This document shows positions 49,131 through 58,114 of a stretch of DNA of 64,000 nt, piece by piece. How positions within the stretch are numbered: the first letter of the stretch is position 1; each line of letters starts with the position of its first letter. The position numbers and the translations under genes were made by a program. The notes beneath the pieces are model-generated. The model was given only the letters and a program-made list of their open reading frames with translations, was not told the DNA's origin and ran no database searches. Source of the stretch: CALAGB01 sp963713965 (lineage in GTDB: Bacteria > Chloroflexota > Chloroflexia > Thermomicrobiales > Thermomicrobiaceae); assembly GCA_963713965.1 (NCBI GenBank), contig OY970217.1, positions 248,001 to 312,000 of the forward strand, given 5' to 3'.

Positions 49131-50105
49131 GTGCGGGTTGCCGTCACCAGAAAGATTCCTGAATCGGGACTAGAGTTGCTGCGGTCGTTTGGCGATGTCG
49201 ACGTTTGGCCACAACAACTGCCACCGAATCGCGACGAACTGCTCGAGTTGGCTCACGAAGCTGATGGCCTGCTGAGCTTGTTGACCGAGCCAATTGATGG
49301 ACCGCTGCTCGATCAGCTTCCAACGGTGAAGGTCGTCAGCAACTTCGCCGTCGGGTTCGACAACATCGATGTGAGCGCCTGCACGCAGCGGAGCATAGCC
49401 GTTTGCACCACGCCTGATGTTCTCACGGACACCACGGCTGATTTCGCGTTTGCCCTCTTGATGGCCGCCGCGCGACACGTGGTTGCATCGGCAGACTCGG
49501 TGGCACGCGGTGAGTGGCTCACCTGGGAACCACTTGGATACCTCGGGAAGGACCTGGTCGGCGTAACCCTGGGTCTGATCGGAATGGGCCGCATCGGGGC
49601 GGCGGTCGCCAAGCGGTCATCCGGGTTCGACATGCGCGTCATCTATACCGATACCGCCGATCGACCCGACGTGGAGCGAGACCTCGGAGCTCGACGAGTC
49701 GAGCTTGATGAGTTGCTGAAAACGAGCGATTTCATCAGCGTTCACGTCCCGTTGACTCCGCAGACGCAAGGCATGATCTCGGGACCACAGCTTTCAGCGA
49801 TGAAGCGGAGCGCGGTACTGGTGAACACGTCGCGCGGTCCAGTGGTCGACAACGATGCGCTAGCAGATGCCCTTGGCGCAGGCGAAATCTGGGCGGCCGC
49901 GCTCGACGTGACCGACCCAGAGCCGCTACCAGCGGACCACCCACTGGTGAAACTCCCGAATTGCATCGTGACGCCGCACATCGCCAGCGCTACGGAAGCC
50001 ACCAGGTCGAAAATGTCGGAACTTGCGGCCCGCAATCTGATCGCCGTGCTCACTGGCCAAGAGCCGCCGCGCTGCCTCAATCCTGAGGTTTTGCAGCGTG
50101 GTTGA
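49131..50105 (+). CDS. D-isomer 2-hydroxyacid dehydrogenase (glyoxylate/hydroxypyruvate reductase type)
   Basis: The 324-residue protein has the NAD-binding motif GLIGMGRIGAAVAKR, the arginine site NTSRGPVVDNDAL, and the Glu-His pair in DVTDPEPLP and TPHIASAT. The early SNFAVGFDNIDV fits the glyoxylate/hydroxypyruvate reductase branch; D-3-phosphoglycerate dehydrogenase is less likely because no regulatory domain follows. The GTG start has GGAGAGG upstream. It overlaps fabF by eight bases. Confidence 0.85.
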   Translation: MRVAVTRKIPESGLELLRSFGDVDVWPQQLPPNRDELLELAHEADGLLSLLTEPIDGPLLDQLPTVKVVSNFAVGFDNIDVSACTQRSIAVCTTPDVLTDTTADFAFALLMAAARHVVASADSVARGEWLTWEPLGYLGKDLVGVTLGLIGMGRIGAAVAKRSSGFDMRVIYTDTADRPDVERDLGARRVELDELLKTSDFISVHVPLTPQTQGMISGPQLSAMKRSAVLVNTSRGPVVDNDALADALGAGEIWAAALDVTDPEPLPADHPLVKLPNCIVTPHIASATEATRSKMSELAARNLIAVLTGQEPPRCLNPEVLQRG

Positions 50106-51360
50106 GAGCGAGAAGAGGTCCCTCGGGCAGCGCGTTGTCATAACCGGTATGGGTGTCGTCACTCCCATCGGCAAATCGATCAATGAATTGTGGACGTCGC
50201 TCGTGGAGGGACAAACCGGCACCGGGCCTATTACCCTGTTTGACTCAGAGGGCTTCGACTCTCATGTCGCCGCCGAGGTCAAGAACTTCGACCCGCGTGA
50301 CTATCTGGACGCCAAGGACGCGCGACGAACCGATCGGTTCATCCAGTTCGCTGTGGCGGCAACTCGCGTTGCATTGGATGACGCGAGTCTCACCATTGAC
50401 GACGGGAACCGAGGGCGTGTTGGTGTGCTTGTCGGTTCGGCCCTGGGTGGAATAGGAACCGCAGAGCGCGAGCTGAACGTCTTGGCCACAAGAGGACCCA
50501 AGCGGGTAAGCCCCTTCTTCATTCCGATGTACCTGGCCGACATGGCGTCCGGTTTCGTCGGTATCGAGGTCGGCGCCCGGGGACCGAACCTTGCCACCTT
50601 GTCGGCCTGCGCGAGCTCCGCGCATGCCATCGGGGAAGCCGCAGAGATGATCCGACGCGGCGCTGCCGACATCATGCTGGCAGGCGGTTCTGAGGCGGCT
50701 GTCACGGCAGGTTCGGTCGCAGGCTTCTGTGCGCTACAGGCATTGTCGACGAATAACGACGAACCGGAGACCGCGAGCCGCCCGTTCGACGCCACACGCG
50801 ACGGTTTCGTGGTTGCGGAGGGCGCGGCAGTGTTGGTGCTTGAGCGTCTGGATCACGCCCTCGAGCGCGGTGCCACGATACGGGCGGAGGTAAGCGGATA
50901 CGGGATGTCCGGCGACGCCTACCATATCGTCCAACCCACCCCGGACGGCTCAGGGGCAGCGGCGGCTATGCGTTTGGCGACTGTCTCAGCAGGAGTCGCG
51001 ACTGATCAGATCGACTACATCAACGCGCACGGGACATCCACCCCGTTGAACGATCGCATTGAATCGACCGCGATCAAGGACGTGTTCGCCGGCGCCGCTG
51101 TTCCGCCGATTAGCTCAATCAAAGCATTGACGGGACACCTGCTCGGTGCGGCAGGAGCGGTCGAAGCGGTCGCGAGCGTGCTCGCCTTGCAGACGCAAAC
51201 CATTCCGCCTACCTGGCATCTCCAAACACCGGACCCAGAATGTGATCTCGATTACGTGTCGACCGGGCCGCGTGAAGCGAAACTCACACACATTCTGAGC
51301 AACTCGCTGGGATTCGGTGGACATAACGTGTCACTCATGTTCACACGCTGGAGTGGGTGA
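50098..51360 (+). CDS. fabF: beta-ketoacyl-ACP synthase II
   Basis: FabF elongates fatty acyl-ACP. The catalytic triad is Cys171 in LSACASSAHAIG, His in NAHGTSTPLND and His in KALTGHLLGAAGAVEA. At 420 residues it is full length. The GTG start overlaps the upstream dehydrogenase gene, so translation is probably coupled, although the two enzymes act in different pathways. Other fab genes are not in the window. Confidence 0.92.
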   Translation: MVESEKRSLGQRVVITGMGVVTPIGKSINELWTSLVEGQTGTGPITLFDSEGFDSHVAAEVKNFDPRDYLDAKDARRTDRFIQFAVAATRVALDDASLTIDDGNRGRVGVLVGSALGGIGTAERELNVLATRGPKRVSPFFIPMYLADMASGFVGIEVGARGPNLATLSACASSAHAIGEAAEMIRRGAADIMLAGGSEAAVTAGSVAGFCALQALSTNNDEPETASRPFDATRDGFVVAEGAAVLVLERLDHALERGATIRAEVSGYGMSGDAYHIVQPTPDGSGAAAAMRLATVSAGVATDQIDYINAHGTSTPLNDRIESTAIKDVFAGAAVPPISSIKALTGHLLGAAGAVEAVASVLALQTQTIPPTWHLQTPDPECDLDYVSTGPREAKLTHILSNSLGFGGHNVSLMFTRWSG

Positions 51361-51385
51361 GTCCGGTCTCAGGAATCTGGACGCG

Positions 51386-51413
51386 AAAAAACGGGAGCCA
51401 GCGGTTCCCGTTT
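51386..51413 (-). terminator. rho-independent terminator after sigA
   Basis: On the minus strand AAACGGGA pairs with TCCCGTTT (eight pairs), followed by TTTTCG. It lies about 25 bases beyond the sigma factor stop; the stem may also stop fabF read-through. Confidence 0.8.
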
Positions 51414-51437
51414 GATGTCAATCTCTGTGACGTGTGT

Positions 51438-52604
51438 TCAGTCTAGATAGCCCCGCAAGGTGCGGCTGTAATTTGGGTGTCGCAGTTTACGTAGCGCCTT
51501 GGCCTCTATCTGCCTTATACGCTCACGCGTGATCCCGAACTCCCGTCCGACCTCTTCGAGCGTACGGAACTGTCCGTCATCCAGCCCGAATCTCAGAACG
51601 ATGATGCGACGTTCACGGTCGGTCAGTCGATCGAGCGCGTCCCCGATCTGCGACTTCAGGAGCTGATGGGATGCCAACTCCAGCGGAGCAGGCATGGTGT
51701 CATCCTCGATGAAGTCACCCAGGAACGCGTCACCCTCCTGGCCGACCGGCGCCTCAAGTGATACGGGATGCCGCGAAGCATCCAGGACCTGCCGTACCTT
51801 TTCGAGGGGGACGTCCATAGCACGAGCGATCTCCTCGTGAGAAGGCTCACGCTCGAAGATCTGCTGTAGCCGATGGCCGGTCTTCTTCACTCGATTGATC
51901 GTCTCGCCAACGTGGACCGGCAGGCGGATCGTTCGGCTCTGATCCGAGATCGCACGCGTGATTGCTTGCCGAATCCACCAGGTGGCATACGTCGAGAACT
52001 TATAACCACGTTTGTAGTCGAACTTGTCAGTCGCCTTCATCAGCCCTATGTTCCCTTCCTGGATCAGGTCCAGAAAGGTTAGTCCGCGACCGACGTATTT
52101 CTTCGCAACGCTGACAACCAGGCGCAAATTGGCTTGAATCAGATGAGCGCGGGCGCGCTCGCCGTCTTCGCGATCAGCCATCAACTCGTGCTTCTCGGAA
52201 TCGTTGGCGTATTCGCTCAGACGCAGCCGATCGGCCGCCATCTCACCGCGCTCCATGCGCTTCGAGAGCCAGACCTCTTCCTGCATGGTCAGGAGGTTAG
52301 TTTCGCCTATTTCTTGGAGATAAAGTCGAACGGAGTCATTGACTCCGCTGGCCATAGGATCGATGATTTCACTGGCTCGATGGTGATCGGCGCTACTGCG
52401 AGACGGCTTGGACGGCCGCTCGATCTCAGCTGGAGCACTGGAAGGAGGTTCCTGATCGAGGACCTCGATTCCCTGCTCATATAGCGCGACGTAAAACTCT
52501 TCGAGCGATTCGAGGTCATCCTCGGCACGTGGAAACACTGCGATGACTTCCTCGGAAAGCAGGTATCCGCGATCCTTGCCTTTGGCGATCAGGCTCGCAT
52601 CCAT
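51438..52604 (-). CDS. sigA: RNA polymerase primary sigma factor
   Basis: This 388-residue sigma-70 has region 1.1 (AKGKDRGYLLSEEVIAVF), region 1.2 (DSVRLYLQEIGETNLLT), region 2 with KFSTYATWWIRQAITRAISDQ, region 3 (SHEEIARAMDVPLEKV) and region 4.2 (EEVGREFGITRERIRQIEAK). It is therefore the main vegetative factor. The ATG follows GGTGGTGAG. Its leader, about 180 bases, contains a terminator-like structure; the promoter has TTGAAA-N17-TATACT. Confidence 0.95.
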   Translation of the reverse strand: MDASLIAKGKDRGYLLSEEVIAVFPRAEDDLESLEEFYVALYEQGIEVLDQEPPSSAPAEIERPSKPSRSSADHHRASEIIDPMASGVNDSVRLYLQEIGETNLLTMQEEVWLSKRMERGEMAADRLRLSEYANDSEKHELMADREDGERARAHLIQANLRLVVSVAKKYVGRGLTFLDLIQEGNIGLMKATDKFDYKRGYKFSTYATWWIRQAITRAISDQSRTIRLPVHVGETINRVKKTGHRLQQIFEREPSHEEIARAMDVPLEKVRQVLDASRHPVSLEAPVGQEGDAFLGDFIEDDTMPAPLELASHQLLKSQIGDALDRLTDRERRIIVLRFGLDDGQFRTLEEVGREFGITRERIRQIEAKALRKLRHPNYSRTLRGYLD

Positions 52605-52662
52605 TGTCTAGCTCACCACCTTTTCTAGGTGTTCCTCCCACCCCAGAACAAGCAGGTCAGAC

Positions 52663-52744
52663 AAAAAAACCCCTTGGCCGTGAAGCGCGGGGCAGTTGAT
52701 GAAAGTGATGTTGCGCGCAAAAAAGTGGAAGCGACGGACCAAGG
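52663..52744 (-). terminator. folded element with U-tract in the sigA leader
   Basis: On the minus strand CCTTGGTCCG (52744-52735) can pair with CGGCCAAGG (about 52680-52672), with an inner stem GCGCG/CGCGC, then TTTTTTT (52663-52669). It lies between the sigA promoter and start codon, so it may be an attenuator or the end of a small RNA of about 125 bases. The stretch 52605-52951 has no coding sequence. Confidence 0.6.
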
Positions 52745-52792
52745 TTACAACTTGTCAAAATCATGTTGCGCCTTTTCCCACCTACGGTCGCC

Positions 52793-52821
52793 AGTATAGC
52801 GAACAGTTGCGCTGATTTCAA
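52793..52821 (-). promoter_or_regulatory. sigA promoter
   Basis: On the minus strand TTGAAA (52816-52821), 17-base spacer, TATACT (52793-52798): a good housekeeping promoter. It lies divergent from ruvC. Confidence 0.7.
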
Positions 52822-52951
52822 GACGAAGGGCCAAAGTATGCCGATCGGTACGTTCGCGAGCTTGCCGTATGTCGCATGTCGAGGCACGATTGGGGTTGCG
52901 CTGCCGTTTCAACACATTGGCGACTGGTTCCCCTTTTAGGAGCACCTCGAA

Positions 52952-53449
52952 ATGCGTAACGACGTGGTTGTGGGTTTTGATCCCGGCACCGCTCGACTTG
53001 GGTTCGGCGTTCTTGAGGGCGACGACGCGCCTGCGCCACTCGATTACGGAGTGATCGAGACGGCGGCGGGCGAGCCAATGGCTGAGCGATTGAAGCAGTT
53101 GTACGAACACGTGGGCGAAATCTTGCGAACGTACCATCCGAGCGTTTGCGCCATCGAGCAGCTCTTCTTTTCGCGCAACGTTACGACGGCGCTGTCGGTG
53201 GGGCAGGCGCGTGGTATCGTCATGCTGGCGGCCGCCCAGGCTGGCATTCAGGTCGTGGAATACACACCAGCCGAGGTAAAACAGGCCGTTTCCGGCTACG
53301 GCAAGGCTGACAAAGCCCAGATGCAGGAAATGGTTCGCTTGATTCTCGGTCTACAGGAGATCCCGTATCCCGATGACGCGGCGGACGCGCTCGCCGTGGC
53401 GCTATGTCACATTCAATCCGCGCACTTCCGGCATGCCATTGGGGAATGA
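52952..53449 (+). CDS. ruvC: crossover junction endodeoxyribonuclease RuvC
   Basis: RuvC resolves Holliday junctions. The 165-residue protein has catalytic acids in GFDPGTARLGFGV, AIEQLFFSRN and DDAADALAVALCH, in the usual positions. AGGAG lies before the ATG. tlyA overlaps its stop by four bases. ruvA and ruvB are not in the window. Confidence 0.95.
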   Translation: MRNDVVVGFDPGTARLGFGVLEGDDAPAPLDYGVIETAAGEPMAERLKQLYEHVGEILRTYHPSVCAIEQLFFSRNVTTALSVGQARGIVMLAAAQAGIQVVEYTPAEVKQAVSGYGKADKAQMQEMVRLILGLQEIPYPDDAADALAVALCHIQSAHFRHAIGE

Positions 53450-54270
53450 GGACGGTTCTTTTCGTGAGCCAGCAGCGCACAAGAGCGGATGAATTGATGG
53501 TCGATCGTGGATTGGCGCCGACCCGGAGCAAGGCGCGAGCGATCATACTCGCGGGCCAGTTGAGATCCGGCACTCAGGTGATCGACAAGGCCGGCCATAT
53601 GCTGCCCGAAGATGCCGATCTGGAAGTCGCGCAAGGGCCCCGTTTCGCGAGCCGCGGCGGCGAGAAGCTCGTTCATGCTCTCGAGTCGTTCGGAATCGAC
53701 GTGAATGGCATGACCTGCGCCGACTTCGGCGCGTCAACCGGTGGGTTCACCGATGTTCTACTGCACTCGGGAGCCAAGAAAGTCTATGCGGTGGACGTCG
53801 GTTACGGTCAGCTTGACTACCGTCTCCAGACTGACGAGCGTGTGGTCGTTCTGGATAGAACCAATGCTCGTCATCTTGAGTTGCTTCCGGAGCCTACTGA
53901 TCTGGTCACGATCGACGTGTCGTTCATCTCACTCGCGCTGATCCTGCCCGCCGCGAGACGCGTTCTTACGGAGGACGGTGCATGCGTTGCGCTCATCAAG
54001 CCGCAGTTCGAAGCGGGAAAGGACCGCGTCGGCAAAGGTGGAGTTGTGCGGGATCGCAAGGTGCACCGTGATGTGCTGCGAAAAGTGCTCGACTCGGCCC
54101 GCGACTCCGGATTTCACGTCCGAGGACTGACGAGATCGCCGATCAAGGGACCGGCCGGGAACGTCGAGTTTTTGGTGTATCTGGACCGATTCCCGACAGA
54201 TGAACCTAATATCCAGAAGCTGATTGAAACGGTGACGTCGGAGGAACGGAGCGGCGTGGATGTCGACTGA
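53446..54270 (+). CDS. tlyA: TlyA-family rRNA 2'-O-methyltransferase/hemolysin-like
   Basis: TlyA has an N-terminal S4 RNA-binding domain (RADELMVDRGLAPTRSKARA) and a C-terminal FtsJ-like methyltransferase (CADFGASTGGFTDVLLHSGA; LVTIDVSFISLALILPAA). Mycobacterial TlyA methylates both rRNAs; others were named hemolysin by early assays. I use the ATG at 53446 (ATGA overlap with ruvC, 274 residues); a GTG at 53464 is a good alternative. It overlaps larB by 11 bases. Confidence 0.88.
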   Translation: MRTVLFVSQQRTRADELMVDRGLAPTRSKARAIILAGQLRSGTQVIDKAGHMLPEDADLEVAQGPRFASRGGEKLVHALESFGIDVNGMTCADFGASTGGFTDVLLHSGAKKVYAVDVGYGQLDYRLQTDERVVVLDRTNARHLELLPEPTDLVTIDVSFISLALILPAARRVLTEDGACVALIKPQFEAGKDRVGKGGVVRDRKVHRDVLRKVLDSARDSGFHVRGLTRSPIKGPAGNVEFLVYLDRFPTDEPNIQKLIETVTSEERSGVDVD

Positions 54271-55036
54271 ACGGCCCTCAGACCGTGTACTCGGCGACCT
54301 GATGCAGGCGCTTACCAACGGCGCTCATACGAATCATTCCGGTAGTGAGTCGCAGGTGGTTGCTGACCCGGGCCGGTCGCGACGCAAGGGTATTCCGGAG
54401 GTCGTCTACGCTCCGAATAAATCGATCGCTCAACTCGAACGTGCGGTGACTGAGCTGATTGACCCGAACGGCCGGGTCGTCGTCAGTCGGATCACCGAGG
54501 ACGAGACAGCAGAACTTGACGCTATCCTCTCGGAACTCGAGAGCGAACAACTCCCTGGCAGCTGGACCGCGATCTTCTCACGTCCTGGCGCACCCCGACC
54601 CTCGACCGGGGGCCGTGTCGCGATCTTCGCCGCGGGAACCTCCGACTGGCCGGCGGCGCATGAGGCTCGCGTCGTGGCCGAAGAGATGGGATGCCACGTC
54701 GATCTGATCGTTGATGTCGGCGTTGCCGGTCTTCATCGCCTCTTTGGGCCGCTGCGAGAGGTCCTCGATAGTGGGGTTGATGCGATTGTGGTCGCTGCAG
54801 GGATGGACGGGGCACTCCCGTCGGTGATGGCTGGCCTGGTCCCAGTGCCGGTGATCGGCCTCCCCACATCGGTCGGCTACGGCTACGGCGGAAATGGGCA
54901 GGCCGCGTTGATGAGCATGTTGCAGAGCTGCGCGCCCGGTTTGACGGTGGTGAACATCGACAATTCGATCGGCGCGGGATCTACCGCCGCCCTCATCGCC
55001 AATTCGGTCGCCCGAGCGCGCTCCCAGGCACGCTAG
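54260..55036 (+). CDS. larB: LarB-like NaAD carboxylase/AIR carboxylase-fold protein
   Basis: LarB carboxylates the pyridinium ring of NaAD, the first step of the nickel-pincer cofactor of lactate racemase. The PurE-like fold is seen in VAIFAAGTSDWPAAHEARVV, VAAGMDGALPSVMAGLV and GLPTSVGYGYGGNGQAAL, the last a LarB hallmark. The 258-residue length is normal. No larA, larC or larE is near, so the cofactor role is uncertain. The ATG overlaps tlyA; the stop overlaps the convergent meaB by four bases. Confidence 0.85.
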   Translation: MSTERPSDRVLGDLMQALTNGAHTNHSGSESQVVADPGRSRRKGIPEVVYAPNKSIAQLERAVTELIDPNGRVVVSRITEDETAELDAILSELESEQLPGSWTAIFSRPGAPRPSTGGRVAIFAAGTSDWPAAHEARVVAEEMGCHVDLIVDVGVAGLHRLFGPLREVLDSGVDAIVVAAGMDGALPSVMAGLVPVPVIGLPTSVGYGYGGNGQAALMSMLQSCAPGLTVVNIDNSIGAGSTAALIANSVARARSQAR

Positions 55037-55998
55037 GACCGACGTTCACCAACAGCGCGTTGGCTGCGAAAATCCTCGATCAGTTTGTCAGTGACCGTTC
55101 CTGGATCCTCCATGCGATGGGCGAGGGCGTCGATTGAGGCCTGGTGGGCGTCGCTCTTAGTCCAGGCATTGAGCCACAAATCGAACTCCTCGCGCGCCAA
55201 CAACATCACCTCGCGTTCGAGTCGCCGCCTGACGCGTTGCTCTGCCTCGCCAGATCCCGCCAGATGCTCGCGATGTGCGTCGATTTCCGAGATCAGGCGC
55301 TCGATTCCTCCCGCCTCCGTGGCGATCGTCTGGACGATAGGGGGCATGCGGTCGGAGTGGTCGCCGAGCAGGAGCATGTTGCGCAGGTCACGAACAAGTT
55401 GACGCGCGTCAGGCCGGTCGGCCTTGTTGACCACTAATATGTCCGCGATTTCCAGCACGCCTGCCTTGATCGTCTGGATGCTGTCGCCGAGACCAGGTAC
55501 CTGCAGAACAATCGTCGTATCCGCCGCCTCCGCCACGTCCACTTCATCCTGTCCGACACCCACCGTCTCGATCAAGACCATGTCGAACCCGAACGCGTCG
55601 AATAGATGCACCGCTCCACCGACCGCCAGCGAGAGTCCGCCGAGCTGACCGCGTGTCGCCATGCTGCGAATGAAGACGCCTTCGTCAGCGTAGTTCTCCA
55701 TCATGCGGATCCGGTCGCCCAGCGTCGCGCCGCCGGACAGACTGCTGGATGGGTCGATCGCCACCACTGCCACGGTTCGTCCGGAATCGCGGTAGGCACG
55801 GATTAGCGAGTTGACCAGCGTGCTCTTTCCGGCGCCGGGGGGACCGGTGATACCGACGACGTGCGCCTGGCCGGTTCGACCGAAAAGCTCACGCACCGCG
55901 CGTCGTCCGAGCTCAGTCCGATCCTCGATATGCGAAAGAAGCCGCGCCAAAGCGCGGCGTTCACCGTTTTGGAATCGTTCGATCAGGCCCTGGCTCAA
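55033..55998 (-). CDS. meaB: MeaB/ArgK-family GTPase (B12-mutase chaperone)
   Basis: MeaB is a G3E GTPase that loads and protects adenosylcobalamin-dependent mutases. The 321-residue protein has the P-loop GITGPPGAGKSTLVNSLI, the switch III-like segment SSSLSGGATLGDRIRM, DMVLIETVGVGQDEVDV and NKADRPDA. The TTG start overlaps the small-subunit stop (TTGA), and the gene ends the mutase operon. Its partner is taken to be the mutase encoded just upstream. Confidence 0.93.
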   Translation of the reverse strand: MSQGLIERFQNGERRALARLLSHIEDRTELGRRAVRELFGRTGQAHVVGITGPPGAGKSTLVNSLIRAYRDSGRTVAVVAIDPSSSLSGGATLGDRIRMMENYADEGVFIRSMATRGQLGGLSLAVGGAVHLFDAFGFDMVLIETVGVGQDEVDVAEAADTTIVLQVPGLGDSIQTIKAGVLEIADILVVNKADRPDARQLVRDLRNMLLLGDHSDRMPPIVQTIATEAGGIERLISEIDAHREHLAGSGEAEQRVRRRLEREVMLLAREEFDLWLNAWTKSDAHQASIDALAHRMEDPGTVTDKLIEDFRSQRAVGERRS

Positions 55999-56420
55999 CG
56001 GTCCTGCTCTCGCGAGGGGACGTTGTCTCGAATGAAATCGATCGCTTGGGTCAGCGGCGTGCCAGGTCCGAAGACGGCCGAGACGCCCATGTCTTTCAGT
56101 GCCTTGACGTCATCGGCTGGGATCGTCCCTCCTGCTACTAACAGGACGTCGTCTAGGCCAGCCGAGCGCAACTCTTCGATGATGCGCGGCATCAGCACAT
56201 TGTGCGCTCCGGACAGGATGCTCACGCCGACGACATCGACATCCTCATCCGACGCGGCGCGGGCGATCATCTCTGGAGTTTGGAACAAGCCGGTGTAGAT
56301 CACTTCCATTCCGGCATCTCGCAAGGCGCGCACGAGTACCTTGGCGCCACGGTCGTGACCATCGAGCCCGGGTTTAGCGATAAGCACTCGGATCGCCCGA
56401 GTGGTTGAGCTGGTTACCAA
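55995..56420 (-). CDS. cobalamin-binding small subunit of an acyl-CoA mutase
   Basis: The 141-residue B12-binding domain has the signature GLDGHDRGAKV (DxHxxG, base-off cobalamin ligand) plus SILSGAH and VLLVAGGTIPADD. It is a separate polypeptide, as in isobutyryl-CoA, 2-hydroxyisobutyryl-CoA and archaeal methylmalonyl-CoA mutases. The TTG start at 56420 has AGAGGAG seven bases upstream. It follows the large subunit by 15 bases. Confidence 0.93.
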   Translation of the reverse strand: MVTSSTTRAIRVLIAKPGLDGHDRGAKVLVRALRDAGMEVIYTGLFQTPEMIARAASDEDVDVVGVSILSGAHNVLMPRIIEELRSAGLDDVLLVAGGTIPADDVKALKDMGVSAVFGPGTPLTQAIDFIRDNVPSREQDR

Positions 56421-56435
56421 CCGAGACTCCTCTCT

Positions 56436-58085
56436 CTAGACGATCTGCAGCGGACGGTGCGCACCGTAGACCACACGCAATCGATTGGTGATCTCGCCGA
56501 GGGTGGCGTGGGCTTTGACCGCGTCAATCAGGAAGGGCATCAGGTTGCGATCATCTTTGGCCGCGTGCTCGAGCGCGTCCATGGTCGACTGCCACCGCTC
56601 AGGGTCTCTCGACTGCCGCAGAGCACTCAGTCGCTCCCGCTGGCGTCCCTCACCCTCAGGATCCATCTGCAGAATCGGAATTGTGAGCGCCTCGTCCGTT
56701 CGTAGCGCGTTGACTCCGACCACGATCTTGTCTCGATTGACCAGCGCCTGCTCGTACCGATACGAGGAATCGGCGATGCGTTTCTGGAAATAGCCGGTCT
56801 CGATGGCCGGCACCACGCCGCCCAGTTCATCGATCTCGTGCAGGATCGCCACTACCCGGTCTTCCATCTCGGACGTCATCGTCTCCACCATATAGCTCCC
56901 GGCCAGCGGATCGACGCTGTTGGTCACGCCGCTCTCGAACGCGATGACCTGCTGGGTTCGAAGGGCGATGCGGACGGCCCAATCGGATGGCAGGGCCAGG
57001 GCCTCGTCGAGCGAGTTCGTGTGCAGTGACTGCGTTCCGCCCAGGACCGCCGCGAGCGCCTGTATAGTCGTGCGCACGACGTTGTTCTCCGGTTCCTGTG
57101 CCGTGAGAGAACATCCCGCGGTCTGCGTATGGAAGCGCATCCACCAAGAGCGGGGATTCTTCGCGCCATAGCGATCACGCATCAGTTTGGCCCACAGGCG
57201 ACGGCCGGCGCGGAATTTGGAGATCTCCTCAAAGAAGTCATTGTGGCAGTTGAAGAAGAAGGAGAGTCGCGGCGCGAACTCGTCGATATCCAACCCTCGT
57301 TTGAGAGTGGCGTCGACGTAGGCAAGACCGTCAGCGATGGTGAACGCGAGTTCTTCGGTCGCCGTCGCACCAGCCTCGCGGATGTGATAGCCAGAGATGC
57401 TGACGCTGTTCCAGCGCGGCATCTCCCTCGTCGCGAATTCGATCGTATCGACCACCAGTTTCATCGACGGATGGGGCGGGAAAATGTACTCGTTTTGGGC
57501 TGTGTATTCCTTGAGAATGTCGTTTTGCAGCGTCCCACCAAGCTGTGAGCGATCGATGCCACGGTTCTCGGCGGCGGCGATGTACATCGCCCAGATGATG
57601 GCCGCCGGGCCGTTGATCGTCATTGATGTGGTTATTTGATCCAGCGGAATCTTGTCGAGCAGTGCGTCCATATCGTCGAGCGATGAGACGGCAACTCCGC
57701 ACTTGCCGAACTCGCCTTCGGCCAACGGATCGTCGGTATCGCGTCCGTAAAGCGTTGGGAGGTCGAAGGCGATAGATAGACCCGTCTCGCCATGATCGAG
57801 CAGATACCGGAAGCGCGCGTTCGTCTCTTCGGCGGAGCCAAATCCAGCGAATTGGCGCATGGTCCAGAGCCGACCGCGATACATCGACTCGTGAATTCCG
57901 CGCGTGTAAGGGTATTGGCCCGGTTCGGACAGATCGGTGTCGGCGTCGAAACCAGCGCGCCGGAGATCGTCTTCGGTGTAGGTCTGTCGAACAGGTTCGC
58001 CCGAAATCGTGGTGAAATCGCGCCGGTCTAGGTCGGGCTGGCCCGCGAACGCCCCGTCTGCTCCGTCGACTCTGTGATGATGCAT
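56436..58085 (-). CDS. acyl-CoA mutase large subunit, isobutyryl-CoA-mutase-like
   Basis: The 549-residue substrate-binding subunit contains YPYTRGIHESMYRGRLWTM, GLSIAFDLPTLYGRD and GCSLTAQEPENNVVR. By alignment with methylmalonyl-CoA mutase, Arg87, Tyr89, Arg207 and His244 correspond to Arg77, Phe79, Gln197 and His234. Phe and Gln are the pair known from isobutyryl-CoA mutase, while methylmalonyl-CoA mutase has Tyr and Arg, and 2-hydroxyisobutyryl-CoA mutase Ile and Gln. I therefore expect a butyryl/isobutyryl-type substrate, though annotation as methylmalonyl-CoA mutase would be usual. The ATG has GAGG upstream. Confidence 0.9.
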   Translation of the reverse strand: MHHHRVDGADGAFAGQPDLDRRDFTTISGEPVRQTYTEDDLRRAGFDADTDLSEPGQYPYTRGIHESMYRGRLWTMRQFAGFGSAEETNARFRYLLDHGETGLSIAFDLPTLYGRDTDDPLAEGEFGKCGVAVSSLDDMDALLDKIPLDQITTSMTINGPAAIIWAMYIAAAENRGIDRSQLGGTLQNDILKEYTAQNEYIFPPHPSMKLVVDTIEFATREMPRWNSVSISGYHIREAGATATEELAFTIADGLAYVDATLKRGLDIDEFAPRLSFFFNCHNDFFEEISKFRAGRRLWAKLMRDRYGAKNPRSWWMRFHTQTAGCSLTAQEPENNVVRTTIQALAAVLGGTQSLHTNSLDEALALPSDWAVRIALRTQQVIAFESGVTNSVDPLAGSYMVETMTSEMEDRVVAILHEIDELGGVVPAIETGYFQKRIADSSYRYEQALVNRDKIVVGVNALRTDEALTIPILQMDPEGEGRQRERLSALRQSRDPERWQSTMDALEHAAKDDRNLMPFLIDAVKAHATLGEITNRLRVVYGAHRPLQIV

Positions 58086-58114
58086 GGACGACCTCGTACT
58101 TTCGCGGTGCGCGT

